Below, piece after piece: positions 19,898 through 29,123 of a DNA stretch of 64,000 bases (the stretch's first letter is position 1; each line of letters starts with the position of its first letter). Where the stretch lies: contig NZ_BSVB01000001.1 in the NCBI RefSeq assembly GCF_030161895.1, positions 682,001 through 746,000 on the forward strand, in the 5' to 3' direction. Source of the DNA: Pseudolysinimonas kribbensis (GTDB taxonomy: Bacteria; Actinomycetota; Actinomycetes; Actinomycetales; Microbacteriaceae). Both the position numbers and the translations under genes were made by a program. Under the pieces are notes generated by a model. It made no database searches. It was not told the DNA's origin and saw only the letters and a list, made by a program, of their open reading frames with translations.

Positions 19898-20901
19898 GCG
19901 CGCGGGCGGTCGTCGCGGCGGTGGTGCTGAGCGCCCTGCTGCTCGCGTCGCTGGCCGCGGCCACCGCGATCGGATCGTCGGGGCTCGCGGTCGGCGACGT
20001 CGCGCGCGCGGTGCTCGCCCACCTCGGCATCGGCACGAACCCGCTCGGCCCGATCGACGACGGCATCGTGTGGGAGCTGCGCCTGCCGCGCGTGCTGACC
20101 GCGGCGGCCGTGGGAGCGGGCCTGGCCCTGGTCGGCGCCATCATGCAGGCCCTCACAGCCAACCAGCTCGCCGATCCGTACCTGCTCGGCCTGTCCTCCG
20201 GAGCCTCGCTCGGGGCGGTGAGCGTGCTGCTGCTCGGGGTCTCGCTGCTGCTGCCGCTCGCCGCGTTCCTCGGCGCGATCGCGGCGCTGGCCATCACGCT
20301 CGCGCTCGCGGGCGCGCTCGGACGCATCACGCCGAGCCGCACGGTGCTCGCCGGCGTCGCGGTGTCGGCGCTCGGCACGGCGCTCACGAGTTTCGTCATC
20401 TTCTGGACCGCGCGCGGCGACGCGTACCAGGACGTGCTCAACTGGCTGCTCGGCTCGGTCGCGGGGGCGCGCTGGCCGCAGGTCGCGGTCGCCGTCGGCG
20501 GCTTCGTCGTGCTCGGCATCCCGCTCATCGCGAACGGCCGGGTGCTCGACGCGTTCGCGTTCGGCGACCGGATGGCGGCCTCCCTGGGGGTGAACGTCAC
20601 GGCCGTGCGCTGGACGCTGCTCGGCGCATCGGCGGTGCTCACCGGGATTCTGGTGAGCGTGAGCGGGTCGATCGGCTTCGTCGGCCTCGTGCTCCCGCAC
20701 GCGGTGCGCCTCATCGCCGGGCCGCGGCACGGCCGGCTGCTGCCGCTCGTGGCGCTCGTCGGCGCGATCTATCTCGTCTGGGCCGACACCGCCGCGCGCA
20801 CGCTGCTCGCGCCGCGCGAACTGCCGGTCGGCATCGTCACGGCGCTCGTCGGGGCTCCGGTGTTCGCCCTCCTGCTGGCCCGGCGCCGGGGTGGCGCATG
20901 A
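19894..20901 (+). CDS. Proposed F420-0 ABC transporter, FecCD-type permease
   Basis: A 335-residue permease of the FecCD/BtuC type with about ten membrane helices. The conserved WELRLPRVLTAAAVGAGLAL and the cytoplasmic ATPase-docking region GFVGLVLPHAVRLIAGPRH are present, as is ANQLADPYLLGLSSGASLGA. The start GTG overlaps the binding-protein stop (GTGA) and the stop overlaps the ATG of the ATPase gene, so all three genes are coupled. Confidence 0.88.
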   Translation: MSARAVVAAVVLSALLLASLAAATAIGSSGLAVGDVARAVLAHLGIGTNPLGPIDDGIVWELRLPRVLTAAAVGAGLALVGAIMQALTANQLADPYLLGLSSGASLGAVSVLLLGVSLLLPLAAFLGAIAALAITLALAGALGRITPSRTVLAGVAVSALGTALTSFVIFWTARGDAYQDVLNWLLGSVAGARWPQVAVAVGGFVVLGIPLIANGRVLDAFAFGDRMAASLGVNVTAVRWTLLGASAVLTGILVSVSGSIGFVGLVLPHAVRLIAGPRHGRLLPLVALVGAIYLVWADTAARTLLAPRELPVGIVTALVGAPVFALLLARRRGGA

Positions 20902-21713
20902 GCTGGATGCGCGATGCCGACGCGTCCGGGGGCGCCGGACTCGACGTCCGCGGCCTGATCGTGCGCGTCGGACGCAAGGAGCTCGTCCACGGCGCCGCGT
21001 TCACCGCGCCCCCGGGCGCCATCACGGCGCTTCTCGGACCCAACGGAGCCGGCAAGTCGACGATCCTGCGCGCCATCGCGGGGGTCGAGAGTCCCGCCGC
21101 CGGCGCGCTCGCCTTCGGCGGCGAGGACCTGCTCGGCCTGCGGAGACGGGAGCGCGCTCGGCGCGTGGCGTTCGTCGAGCAGGACGTCGCGACCGACCTG
21201 CCCATCGATGTGCGCGACGTCGTCGCGCTCGGCCGCACCCCGTACGAGCCGCGTTGGGGTGGGCGCGACCTCGGCGCGCCCACCGCGATCGACGCCGCCC
21301 TGGTCGCCGCCCGCGCGGAAGGGTTCGCCGAGCGCCGGTTCGCCTCGCTCTCCGGCGGCGAGCGGCAGCGCGTGATGCTCGCGCGGGCGCTGGCGCAGGA
21401 GCCGCGTCTGCTGCTGCTGGACGAGCCGACGAACCACCTCGACGTCGCGGCGCAGCTCGAGCTGCTCGTGCTGCTGCGCGAACATACCTCGCGCGGCATG
21501 ACCATCGTGACGGCGCTGCACGACCTGTCGCTCGCGGCCGATCAGGCGGATGCCGTGGTCGTCATCGCCGATGGACGCGTCGTCGCGAGCGGCCCGGCTC
21601 GCACGACCCTCACCCCGGAGCTCATCCGCGACGTCTACGGCGTGACCGCGAGCTGGACCGAGAACCCGGTCACGGGACGACCGATGCTCGCCCTGGGGCA
21701 TCCCGCGGCCTGA
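20898..21713 (+). CDS. Proposed F420-0 ABC transporter, ATP-binding protein
   Basis: A 271-residue ABC ATPase of the FecE/BtuD type. Walker A LLGPNGAGKSTI, signature LSGGERQRVMLARAL and Walker B LLLLDEPTNHLD are all canonical, followed by the H-loop histidine in TALHDLSLA. It starts at ATG 20898 inside the permease stop and completes the three-gene transporter. It converges on the transglutaminase gene, with 13 bases between the stops. Confidence 0.9.
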   Translation: MSWMRDADASGGAGLDVRGLIVRVGRKELVHGAAFTAPPGAITALLGPNGAGKSTILRAIAGVESPAAGALAFGGEDLLGLRRRERARRVAFVEQDVATDLPIDVRDVVALGRTPYEPRWGGRDLGAPTAIDAALVAARAEGFAERRFASLSGGERQRVMLARALAQEPRLLLLDEPTNHLDVAAQLELLVLLREHTSRGMTIVTALHDLSLAADQADAVVVIADGRVVASGPARTTLTPELIRDVYGVTASWTENPVTGRPMLALGHPAA

Positions 21714-21726
21714 GACGCGCCTCGGG

Positions 21727-23986
21727 TCACTCCTCGTCGCCGCGGACGCGCGCGACGAGCGACGGCGGCAGCAGCACCGCGCGGACGCGGTCGCGCCCGC
21801 TCGTGCTCGCGCCGATGGCCTTGACGACGCTGCGCAGATCCTCGACTCGGATGGGCCCCGGGGCGCGCGCGTACGCCGTCGTCTCCACACCGCGCCGGAG
21901 ACCGTCGATCCGGGCGGCGCTCGAGGCGAGCGTGACCGTGAGCCGCTCCGCGAACTCCCGGGGCGTCTGGGTGTCCGGCGCCGCCCACCCGTTGTCGCGC
22001 GCCGTGTCGCGCAGTTCGGCCCACGCGTTGCCGGCGGGATCCCGTCCGCGCGCCACCGCCCGCATCCGCCGCGCCCGTTGCGCCGCCCGGATCGCGGCCG
22101 GGGTGAACAGCAGCGCGATGGCCACGAGGAGCACGATCAGCACGATCCACGGGGTGGCGTCGGCCCGGTCGGTCGCGGTCGCGGCGCCGGCCGAGGCCGA
22201 CGGGGCCGCGGACGCCCCGCCGGGGTCCGACGCCGAGCTCGACGGGCCGGCGCTCGCCGTCGCTCCCGGTGACGCGGTGCCGCCGCCCTGATTGATGGCG
22301 TCGTCGACGGCCTGCGGGTCGGAGTAGGTGGGCAGCACGCCCCGGCCCGGCGTCGGCTCGAACCGCAGCCAGCCGATGCCGGCGAAGTACAGCTCCGGCC
22401 AGGCGTGCAGGTCGTGCGAGCTCACCTGGAACACCCGCTTGTCGTTCACCGACGCCGGCGTGCCGGGCTGGAATCCCACGACGACCCTGGCGGGGATGCC
22501 GAGCGTGCGCGCCATGATCGCCATCGCCGACGAGAAGTGCACGCAGTACCCCGCCTTCTTCTGCAGGAACTGGGCGATGATGTCGGCACCGGAGCCGTCG
22601 TAGTGCTGGTCGACCGGCGCGGTCTCCGAGTAGGTGAACCCGCCGTCGCTCTGGAAGTAGTCCTGCAGCGCCACCGCCTTGTCGTACTCGGTGGTCGCGT
22701 TCGCGGTCACTCGTAGCGCGGTCTGCGCGATGATCGCCGGCATCCCGGTCGGCACCGAGACGTCGAGCGGCATGCCGACGGGGCTGGGCGTCGCGGCGCG
22801 CAGCTGCGCGAGGTCCGGCTTCAGGTCGAGGAAGCTGGCGGTGTAGTGCTGCCCGCTCGCGCTCGTCGACCTGCTGCGCACGGTGAGCCCGCCCGCGACC
22901 CACTTCCAGTCGTCGTCGACCCCGGTGATCCTGGAGGCCGGATACGGCACCGGCAGCCAGCGTCCGCTGATGTCGTCCACCTGCACCGACGCCTTCAGCG
23001 TGCGGCGCTTGACCGCGGAGGTCAGCCCGGTCGGCGCGGGGAACTTGGCGACGTCGTGCGTGCGTGCGGGATCGATGTCGGCGGGCTCCCACTGCCGGCC
23101 GTCGAACTTGTCGAGCGTCGCCAGGCGCAGGTAGACCCCCTGCGTGCTGCTCGTCGTATACGTCAGGGCCGGCACGTCACCGCCCTGGCGCAGGTCGTCG
23201 CCCAGGTTGATGAGCGGATTGACCGCTCCATCGATGCCGGGACCGCCGGTGCCCGGATCGTCGGCGACGGGCGGCAGCACGAAGGGCAGCAGGAGCGAGC
23301 CCGCGACGACGATCGCGCCCGTCACGAGCACCGCGGCGGGGGTCGCACGACGCTGGCCGCGGCGCAGCAGCACGAGGAACACGATCGCCGTCAGCACGAA
23401 CCAGACCGGCTCCGCGACGCCGGAGCGGATCGCGACGGGCACGCCGAGCAGCGCGAGCAGGGCGCCGCCGTCAGCGCGGGCGCCCGGCGCACGACGATGT
23501 CGGCGAACAGGGCGCAGCCGGAGGTCAGCAGCGCGAGGAGGAAGACGATCCCGAGCTCGGGGGTGGCGGGCAGCGCCTGCTCCGCGATCGAGAGCCAGGC
23601 CTGCTCGCCGAGACGGCTGAATCGCGTGAGGACATCGGGGGTCGGGATGACGCCGAGCAGCGCCTTGTCGGCCGCGTACCCGAGGGTGAGGGCGAGCAGA
23701 CTCGCGAGCGCCGCGACGACGGTGGGCAGCCACGGCCGGCGCGAGAGCCGCCGCGTGACGTTCGCCGCGACGAGCACGAGCACGATGAACAGTGCTCCGA
23801 CGAGGTACCACGAGAGTCCCTGCAACGTCGGGCGGAGCCCCGCGTACGCGAGCAGCAGCGCGAGACCGGTCAGCCCGGCCGACACACCCTCGCCGCGTGG
23901 ACGCCGCGGCCCGCCGGATGGCCGTCGGCGGCCCGGCGAGGCGGCGGCCCCGGTGGTGCCGGGCGGCGCAGGTCAGTGAGCGCCAT
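21727..23986 (-). CDS. TgpA-like membrane protein: DUF3488 and transglutaminase domain, frame broken
   Basis: A membrane protein of about 753 residues. The N-terminal DUF3488 region has roughly six helices. A large extracellular transglutaminase-like domain carries the catalytic cysteine in AGYCVHFSSAM and histidine in SSHDLHAWPELYF, with EPTPG at the third position. A Ser/Ala-rich linker, one more membrane helix and a cytoplasmic DUF4129-like tail follow. Two breaks, in the run at 23948-23951 and near 23462-23470, are repaired by one base each; the start is then ATG 23986, overlapping the DUF58 stop. It forms an operon with DUF58 and MoxR genes, the usual TgpA trio, thought to act on cell-surface proteins or peptides. 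Confidence 0.85.
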
Positions 23987-25372
23987 CGACCGCTCCCCGG
24001 AAGGCGGCTGAGGCGAACAACCCCTGCACCGCGAGGTCGCGCCAGATGTCGGCCGGCCGGTCGTGCGCGGCGACCGGCACGCAGGTCCAGCCGGCCTCCG
24101 TCAGGCGCTCGGCGAGCTCCGGCCGGGGACCGACCGCGAAGGCGATCGCGACGTCGGCGCCGCGCCGACGTCGCACGAGCCAGTCGGCGGTGACGTCCTC
24201 GGCGTCCGCGATGACCGCGAACAACGGGCCGGACGGTCCGCCCGGGGCGGAGAGCTCGCCCGGGGGCGGGGCGAGCAGCCGGACGCCCGCGAGGCTCGTC
24301 AGGAAGCCGTCGATCCGCCGGCCGCCCTCCCAGCGCTCGCCGATCTGCTCGAGCTGTGCCCTGGCCGTCTCCTCGATCTCGACGCGGAATCCGGCCTCCT
24401 CGAGGTGGATGCCGAGCGACGCCGTCATGCGCACGACCCACTCGAAGGCGTCGGACTCGAGGGTCTCGGTCCAGGCGCGACCGGCATCCGGATGCCCGTC
24501 CGGATAGCCGCCGATGCGGGTGTCGACGACGATGTGCGCGTCCGGGCGGCTGCGGTGCTCCTCCTGACGCACCATGAGCTCGCCGTGCCGGGCGGACGCG
24601 CGCCAGTGCACCCGGCGCAGCGCGTCGCCCGCACGGTACTCGCGCGTCGTGAGGTCGTCGTCGTTGCCCGCCACCCGGCGCTGGATCAGGCGTGCGGTGC
24701 CCTCCCCGTCGGCGGGGGCCGGCCCGCCGTCCGGCAGCCGGTCCACGGTCGGGATCACGACCAGCCGGTCCTGCTCGCCGACCGCGGCGACCCGTGCCAC
24801 CATCCCGAAGGCGTCGCGCTGCTCGACGACCAGCGGCCCGATCGCGTAGACCCCGCGTCGCGCCGGGTGCAGCCGGTAGTCCGCGATGCGCACCCGCTGC
24901 TCCGTGGTTCCGGCCGGGATCGGGGCGAGCTGCCGGGGCGCCGGATCGTCCTCCTGCCACGGGATCGCGTCGTTCCACACCACCGACGGGCTCGGTGCGC
25001 TCCCGGTGTTGCGGATCCGCATCCGCACGTCGACCGGATCGCCGGCGGCGACCACGGGGGTGCGAAGGTGCGGAGCACGTCGAGCCGGGGCCGGCGCAGG
25101 CGCACGACGACGAGCCCGATCGCGGGCAGCAGGAACGCCGCTCCGGCGAGGACCAGCAGCTCCCGCCGGCCGCCCCAGTAGGCCAGCAGGAGCGCGACGA
25201 CCCCGATCAGGAGCGTGACCGCCCCGCGTACGGTCGGGCGCAGCTGCGCCTTCCGACGCAGGTTGCGCGCCGTCCGCTCGGTCTCCGGGCCACTGCTCTC
25301 CGCCGCACGGCGACGGGCCAGCCACTCCTCGGTCGAGACGGTGGCCGCAGCGCGGTCCTCGAGGTCGGTCAC
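23973..25372 (-). CDS. DUF58 (VWA-like) membrane protein, frame broken
   Basis: A protein of about 466 residues with two N-terminal membrane helices (AVTLLIGVVALLLAYWG, then an AGAAFLLPAIGLVVV region). The DUF58 core follows: GDALRRVHWRASARHGELM, with HIVVDT in a VWA-like position. The frame is lost at the G run 25056-25060; one added base joins LRTFAPP to VVAAGDPVDVRMRI. The start GTG 25372 is four bases after the MoxR stop. DUF58 proteins act with MoxR-type ATPases; here the partner is also a transglutaminase-like protein. Confidence 0.85.
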
Positions 25373-25376
25373 CGCA

Positions 25377-26405
25377 CTAGGCCGTTCCGGCGGCTCCGAG
25401 CGGCACCGGGGTCGCGGCCACGATGCGCGCGGTGATGTCGGGCGTGGCTCCGGCACCGAAGGATCCGCCCCCGCCGACCGTGGCGCGAGCCGGCATGAGC
25501 CGGTGGGCGAGCACCGCCACCGCGAGGGCGTCGATGTCGTCCGGCAGCACGAAGTCTCGGCCGTCGAGGGCTGCGCGCGCCTTGGCGGCGCGCACGAGCT
25601 GCAGGGTCGCGCGCGGACTGGCGCCGAGCCGCAGCTCGCGGTCGGCCCGGGTCGCCGCGGCGATGGCGACGGCGTACTGCTCGACCGCCGGGCTCACGAA
25701 GACCTGCCGCACGGTCTGCATCATCTGCCGCAGCCGCTCATTGGTCACGACCGGGCGCAGGCGGTCGATCGGGCTTCCGCTCTCGCGGGTGCGCAGCATC
25801 GCGACCTCGTTCGCCGGATCCGGGTAGCCCATCGAGATCCGGGCCATGAAGCGGTCGCGCTGCGCCTCCGGGAGCGCGTACGTGCCCTCCATCTCGACCG
25901 GGTTCTGCGTCGCGATGACCGTGAAGGGGTCGGGCAGGTCGTAACTGCGTCCGTCGACCGAGACCTGGCGCTCCTCCATCGACTCGAGGAGGGCGGACTG
26001 GGTCTTGGGCGAGGCGCGGTTGATCTCGTCGCCGATGACGATGTTGGCGAACACCGGGCCCGGCTTGAACTCGAAGGCGCGCTCGGCCTGGTTGTACACG
26101 CTGACGCCCGTGATGTCGGCCGGGAGCAGATCCGGGGTGAACTGGATGCGGGAGACCGTGCAGTCGACGCTGCGGGCCAGAGCCCTGGCCAGCATCGTCT
26201 TGCCGACGCCGGGCACGTCCTCGACGAGCAGGTGCCCCTCGGCGAGCAGCACGGTCGTCGCGATCTCGATCGCCTCGCGCTTGCCGTCGATCACCGTCTC
26301 GATCGCGGCCATGACGGCGCGGGCGTCCATGAGGAACTCCGCGGCGGGCAGGGATTCGACCTCCGGCTTCGTCGCCGAGCGGTCCGGGGCTTCCGTAGCG
26401 TCCAT
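25377..26405 (-). CDS. MoxR-type AAA+ ATPase
   Basis: A MoxR-family AAA+ protein of about 342 residues. Walker A is EDVPGVGKTMLARALA, Walker B and the following motif are IVIGDEINRASPKTQSALLE, sensor 1 is VIATQNPVEMEGTY, and LPEAQRDRFM is the arginine-finger region. MoxR proteins act as chaperone-like ATPases that mature partner proteins, here most likely the DUF58 and transglutaminase products of the same operon. In-frame starts exist at ATG 26411 and further upstream at 26450; 26405 or 26411 is preferred because conserved sequence begins soon after. Confidence 0.9.
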   Translation of the reverse strand: MDATEAPDRSATKPEVESLPAAEFLMDARAVMAAIETVIDGKREAIEIATTVLLAEGHLLVEDVPGVGKTMLARALARSVDCTVSRIQFTPDLLPADITGVSVYNQAERAFEFKPGPVFANIVIGDEINRASPKTQSALLESMEERQVSVDGRSYDLPDPFTVIATQNPVEMEGTYALPEAQRDRFMARISMGYPDPANEVAMLRTRESGSPIDRLRPVVTNERLRQMMQTVRQVFVSPAVEQYAVAIAAATRADRELRLGASPRATLQLVRAAKARAALDGRDFVLPDDIDALAVAVLAHRLMPARATVGGGGSFGAGATPDITARIVAATPVPLGAAGTA

Positions 26406-26560
26406 CCCCATGGAGTCTGCCACGGGCGCGCGCCGGTCGGCTGGGATCATGAGAGGAACACGGAACGGCGGACCGGACGGTTCAGGTGGATGACGGCACC
26501 ACGGGGGTGTTCCAGACCTCGCGTCCGTCGTGCCCGGGGTCTCGCGAAGGCGCTCCGGCG

Positions 26561-27334
26561 CTAGTCGCCGCGCTCGTCACGAGCGGCGCGGACGCCGGCC
26601 TCGTAGCCCTCGCGCCACGCCTCCTCCGAGCCGACGCGGAACATGTCCGCGGCGCCGAGCCGGACGATCGCGCGGGCGCCGGGCAGGTCGAGACCGCCGA
26701 CCAGGTGGGCGAGGCCGCGGACGATCGCCAGCGGCATCCGGCTCGTCTTGCCCTTGACCAGGTCGGCGGCCGAGGCGATCTCGTCGGCGATCGCGGCCGC
26801 GGTCACCTGCAGAGCCCGGCCGTTGTCGTCGACACCGCCGCGCAGGTCGTCGAGCACGTGGATGCCCGCCGCCCCGATCGCGAGGTCGGTCTGCCCGTCG
26901 CGCCAGGGCCTGCCGAACGTGTCGCTGATCACCACCCCGATCCGCAGCCCGGTCCGCTCACGGACCCTCACGGCGATCGCCTGCGCGGAGGCGTCGGGGT
27001 CCTCGGGCAGCAGCAGCACGTATCCGTCGGGCACGTTGCTGCCGTCGACCCCGGCGGCCGCCATGACGAGACCGAGCGGGTTCTCCACGATGCGGGTGAT
27101 GCGGCCGTCCGGCGTCGTGCGCGAGGCGACGACCCGCACCGTCTGGCTCGTGATCGCGTCCTCACGATCCCGCGCCGCGACGAGCCGGCCCTCGGCCTTG
27201 CTGACGACCTTGCTGGTGACGGCGAGGATGTCGCCGTCCTCGAGCGCGCCGTCCACGGCATCCGCGATGAGGGCCGCGAGATCGTCGCCCGGCACGACCT
27301 CGGGCAGGCCTTCGACGCCGATGACGTTGAGCAC
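26561..27334 (-). CDS. cofE: Coenzyme F420-0:L-glutamate ligase CofE (FbiB N-terminal type)
   Basis: CofE adds glutamates to F420-0, making the polyglutamylated coenzyme. The 257-residue protein shows [13 protein letters not shown], the [18 protein letters not shown] region and [20 protein letters not shown], which are the family core motifs for metal and GTP binding. It lacks the nitroreductase domain fused to it in mycobacterial FbiB. It lies 8.4 kb from cofC/cofD, with the transporter and transglutaminase operons between, so the F420 genes are split here. The start GTG 27334 overlaps the -35 of the divergent leader upstream of the ABC-F gene. Confidence 0.93.
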   Translation of the reverse strand: MLNVIGVEGLPEVVPGDDLAALIADAVDGALEDGDILAVTSKVVSKAEGRLVAARDREDAITSQTVRVVASRTTPDGRITRIVENPLGLVMAAAGVDGSNVPDGYVLLLPEDPDASAQAIAVRVRERTGLRIGVVISDTFGRPWRDGQTDLAIGAAGIHVLDDLRGGVDDNGRALQVTAAAIADEIASAADLVKGKTSRMPLAIVRGLAHLVGGLDLPGARAIVRLGAADMFRVGSEEAWREGYEAGVRAARDERGD

Positions 27335-27355
27335 GGGTCCAGTCTGGCGTAGCCT
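27327..27355 (+). promoter_or_regulatory. Promoter of the ABC-F leader transcript
   Basis: A -35 of TTGAGC (27327-27332) and a -10 of TAGCCT (27350-27355) are exactly 17 bases apart. Transcription should begin near 27361-27362, at the start codon of the leader ORF. This is the best-spaced promoter I can see in the window. Confidence 0.6.
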
Positions 27356-27361
27356 GCACAG

Positions 27362-27391
27362 GTGAAGTTCTCCGGTTCGCCCTCGCGCTGA
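27362..27391 (+). CDS. Nine-residue leader peptide MKFSGSPSR before the ABC-F gene
   Basis: A leaderless ORF (GTG AAG TTC TCC GGT TCG CCC TCG CGC, then TGA) starts six bases after the -10. It is followed by competing hairpins at the ribosome site of the ABC-F gene. Short peptides of this sort upstream of antibiotic-resistance genes act as ribosome-stalling sensors. That this one is translated is inference from promoter spacing. Confidence 0.5.
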   Translation: MKFSGSPSR

Positions 27392-27409
27392 GCCGATTCA
27401 CCCTGGCCA

Positions 27410-27461
27410 CTCCTCCGGGAGGCGGCATCCCGTCTCAGCGTTCCGCTTCGAGACCCGGGAG
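27410..27461 (+). promoter_or_regulatory. Attenuator-like set of mutually exclusive hairpins over the ABC-F ribosome site
   Basis: Three stems share bases. Stem 0 pairs CTCC (27410-27413) with GGAG (27418-27421). Stem A pairs CGGGA (27416-27420) with TCCCG (27428-27432). Stem B pairs TCCC-GTCTC (27428-27436) with GAGAC-cc-GGGA (27450-27460). Stem B hides GGGAG (27457-27461), the ribosome site six bases before the ABC-F ATG. Stem A would break stem B and free the site, and stem 0 blocks stem A. This is the logic of a translational attenuator. No structure prediction was run. Confidence 0.5.
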
Positions 27462-27467
27462 AACCGC

Positions 27468-29072
27468 ATGCCGTCCATCCAGCCCGTCATCACCCTGTCG
27501 CACGTCGGCCTCACCTGGCCCGACGGCACGGTCGCCCTCGACGACGTCTCCGGGGCGTTCGGCGCCGGCCGCACCGGACTGGTCGGCGCGAACGGGGCCG
27601 GCAAGTCGACCCTGCTGCGCCTCATCGCGGGCGAGCTGACCCCGACCTCCGGCGCCGTCACGACCGTCGGCGATGTCGCGGCGCTGCCGCAGACCCTCAC
27701 CCTGCGCACCGGCACGACTGTCGCCGAGCTGCTCGGCATCGCGCGGCAGCTCGCGGCCGTGCGCGCCATCGAGTCCGGCGACGTCGACGTGCGGCACTTC
27801 GAGGCGATCGGCGACGACTGGGATGCCGAGGCACGGGCGAGCGCCGTGCTGACCGAGGTCGGCCTCCCCGCGTCCGCACTCGAGCGCCGCGTCGCCGAGA
27901 TCTCCGGCGGCGAGGCGATGCTCGTGGCGATCGCAGGGCTGCGCCTGCGTCGCGCGCCGATCACCCTGCTCGACGAGCCGACCAACAACCTCGACCGCGA
28001 CGCCCGCTCGCGGGTCGCGGACCTCGTGCGCGGCTGGTCGGGTGCGCTCGTCGTCGTGAGTCACGACGTCGCGCTGCTCGAGCTCATGGACGACACCGCC
28101 GAGCTGTACCGCAACGCGCTGACGACGTTCGGCGGCCCGTACAGCGCCTGGCGCGCGGCGCTCGACCAGGAGCAGGCGGCCGCGGCGCAGGCCGTGCGCG
28201 CGGCGGAGCAGACCTTCCGCGTGGAGCGCCGCCAGCGGATCGAGTCGCAGCTCAAGCTCGCCCAGCGCGAGCGGACCGCGAACAAGGCGGAGCGCGAGAA
28301 GCGGGTGCCGAAGATCGTCGCGCACGGCCGGCGGATGCAGGCGCAGGTCTCGGCCGGCCGCCTGCGCGGGGAGATGGAGTCGATCGAGCACGCCGCCCGG
28401 CTCGCGCTCGACGCGGCCGAGGAGCGGGTGCGCGACGACGACGGCATCCGGGTCGACCTGCGCGACCCCGGCGTGGCGCGCGGACGGCGGATCGCGGAGC
28501 TCGTCGGCACGGATCGCTCGTACGTGATCCAGGGTCCCGAGCGGGTCGCGCTGATCGGGCCGAACGGGATCGGCAAGACCACGCTGCTCGAGGGGATGCT
28601 GGGCATCGCCGGGGCCGAGCGCACGGTCGGGGGCGCCCGCGGCATCCTGCACACGGATCGCGTCGCCTACCTCGCGCAGCGGCTGGACGGCCTCGACGAG
28701 AGCGCGACCGTGCTCGAGTCGGTGCGGGCGGCCGCGCCGAGCGTGCCGCCGGGCGAGATCCGCAACCGGCTCGCGCGCTTCCTGCTGCGCGGGGATGCCG
28801 TCGGGCGCCGGATCGCGACACTGTCCGGCGGCGAGCGGTTCCGGGTCGCGCTCGCGCGGCTGCTGCTGGCCGATCCGCCGCCGCAGCTGCTCGTGCTCGA
28901 CGAGCCGACGAACAACCTCGACCTGCCGAGCGTCGACCAGCTCGTGTCGGCCCTGCGCGGCTACCGCGGCGCCGTGCTCGTCGTCTCGCACGACGACGCG
29001 TTCCTGTCCCGGCTCGGACTCGACGCGACCCTCGCGCTCGACGCCGCCGGCCGCCTCACCCTCGTCGATTAG
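27468..29072 (+). CDS. ABC-F family ATPase (ribosome protection type)
   Basis: A soluble 534-residue protein with two ABC domains and no membrane helices, the ABC-F arrangement. The first domain has GANGAGKSTLL, a SGGEAMLVAIA signature and LLDEPTNNLD; the second has GPNGIGKTTLL, LSGGERFRVALARL and LDEPTNNLD. An interdomain linker of about 70 residues is rich in charged helix, the part that enters the ribosome exit or A site. ABC-F proteins either displace antibiotics from the ribosome or assist translation; the leader upstream suggests an inducible, resistance-type role. The linker length and weak similarity to housekeeping EttA agree, but the drug class cannot be told. Confidence 0.9.
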   Translation: MPSIQPVITLSHVGLTWPDGTVALDDVSGAFGAGRTGLVGANGAGKSTLLRLIAGELTPTSGAVTTVGDVAALPQTLTLRTGTTVAELLGIARQLAAVRAIESGDVDVRHFEAIGDDWDAEARASAVLTEVGLPASALERRVAEISGGEAMLVAIAGLRLRRAPITLLDEPTNNLDRDARSRVADLVRGWSGALVVVSHDVALLELMDDTAELYRNALTTFGGPYSAWRAALDQEQAAAAQAVRAAEQTFRVERRQRIESQLKLAQRERTANKAEREKRVPKIVAHGRRMQAQVSAGRLRGEMESIEHAARLALDAAEERVRDDDGIRVDLRDPGVARGRRIAELVGTDRSYVIQGPERVALIGPNGIGKTTLLEGMLGIAGAERTVGGARGILHTDRVAYLAQRLDGLDESATVLESVRAAAPSVPPGEIRNRLARFLLRGDAVGRRIATLSGGERFRVALARLLLADPPPQLLVLDEPTNNLDLPSVDQLVSALRGYRGAVLVVSHDDAFLSRLGLDATLALDAAGRLTLVD

Positions 29073-29117
29073 CCAAAAAGCCCAGTGCGCGCGGTCACGC
29101 ACTGGGCGTTTTTGGCT
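29071..29117. terminator. Bidirectional intrinsic terminator
   Basis: A stem of about 19 bp with one bulged base (29071-29089 against 29098-29117) has an eight-base loop, five A bases on the left and five T bases on the right. It lies between the convergent ABC-F and oxidoreductase genes and can end transcription from both sides. The ABC-F stop codon TAG is inside the left arm. Confidence 0.85.
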
Positions 29118-29123
29118 ACGGGG

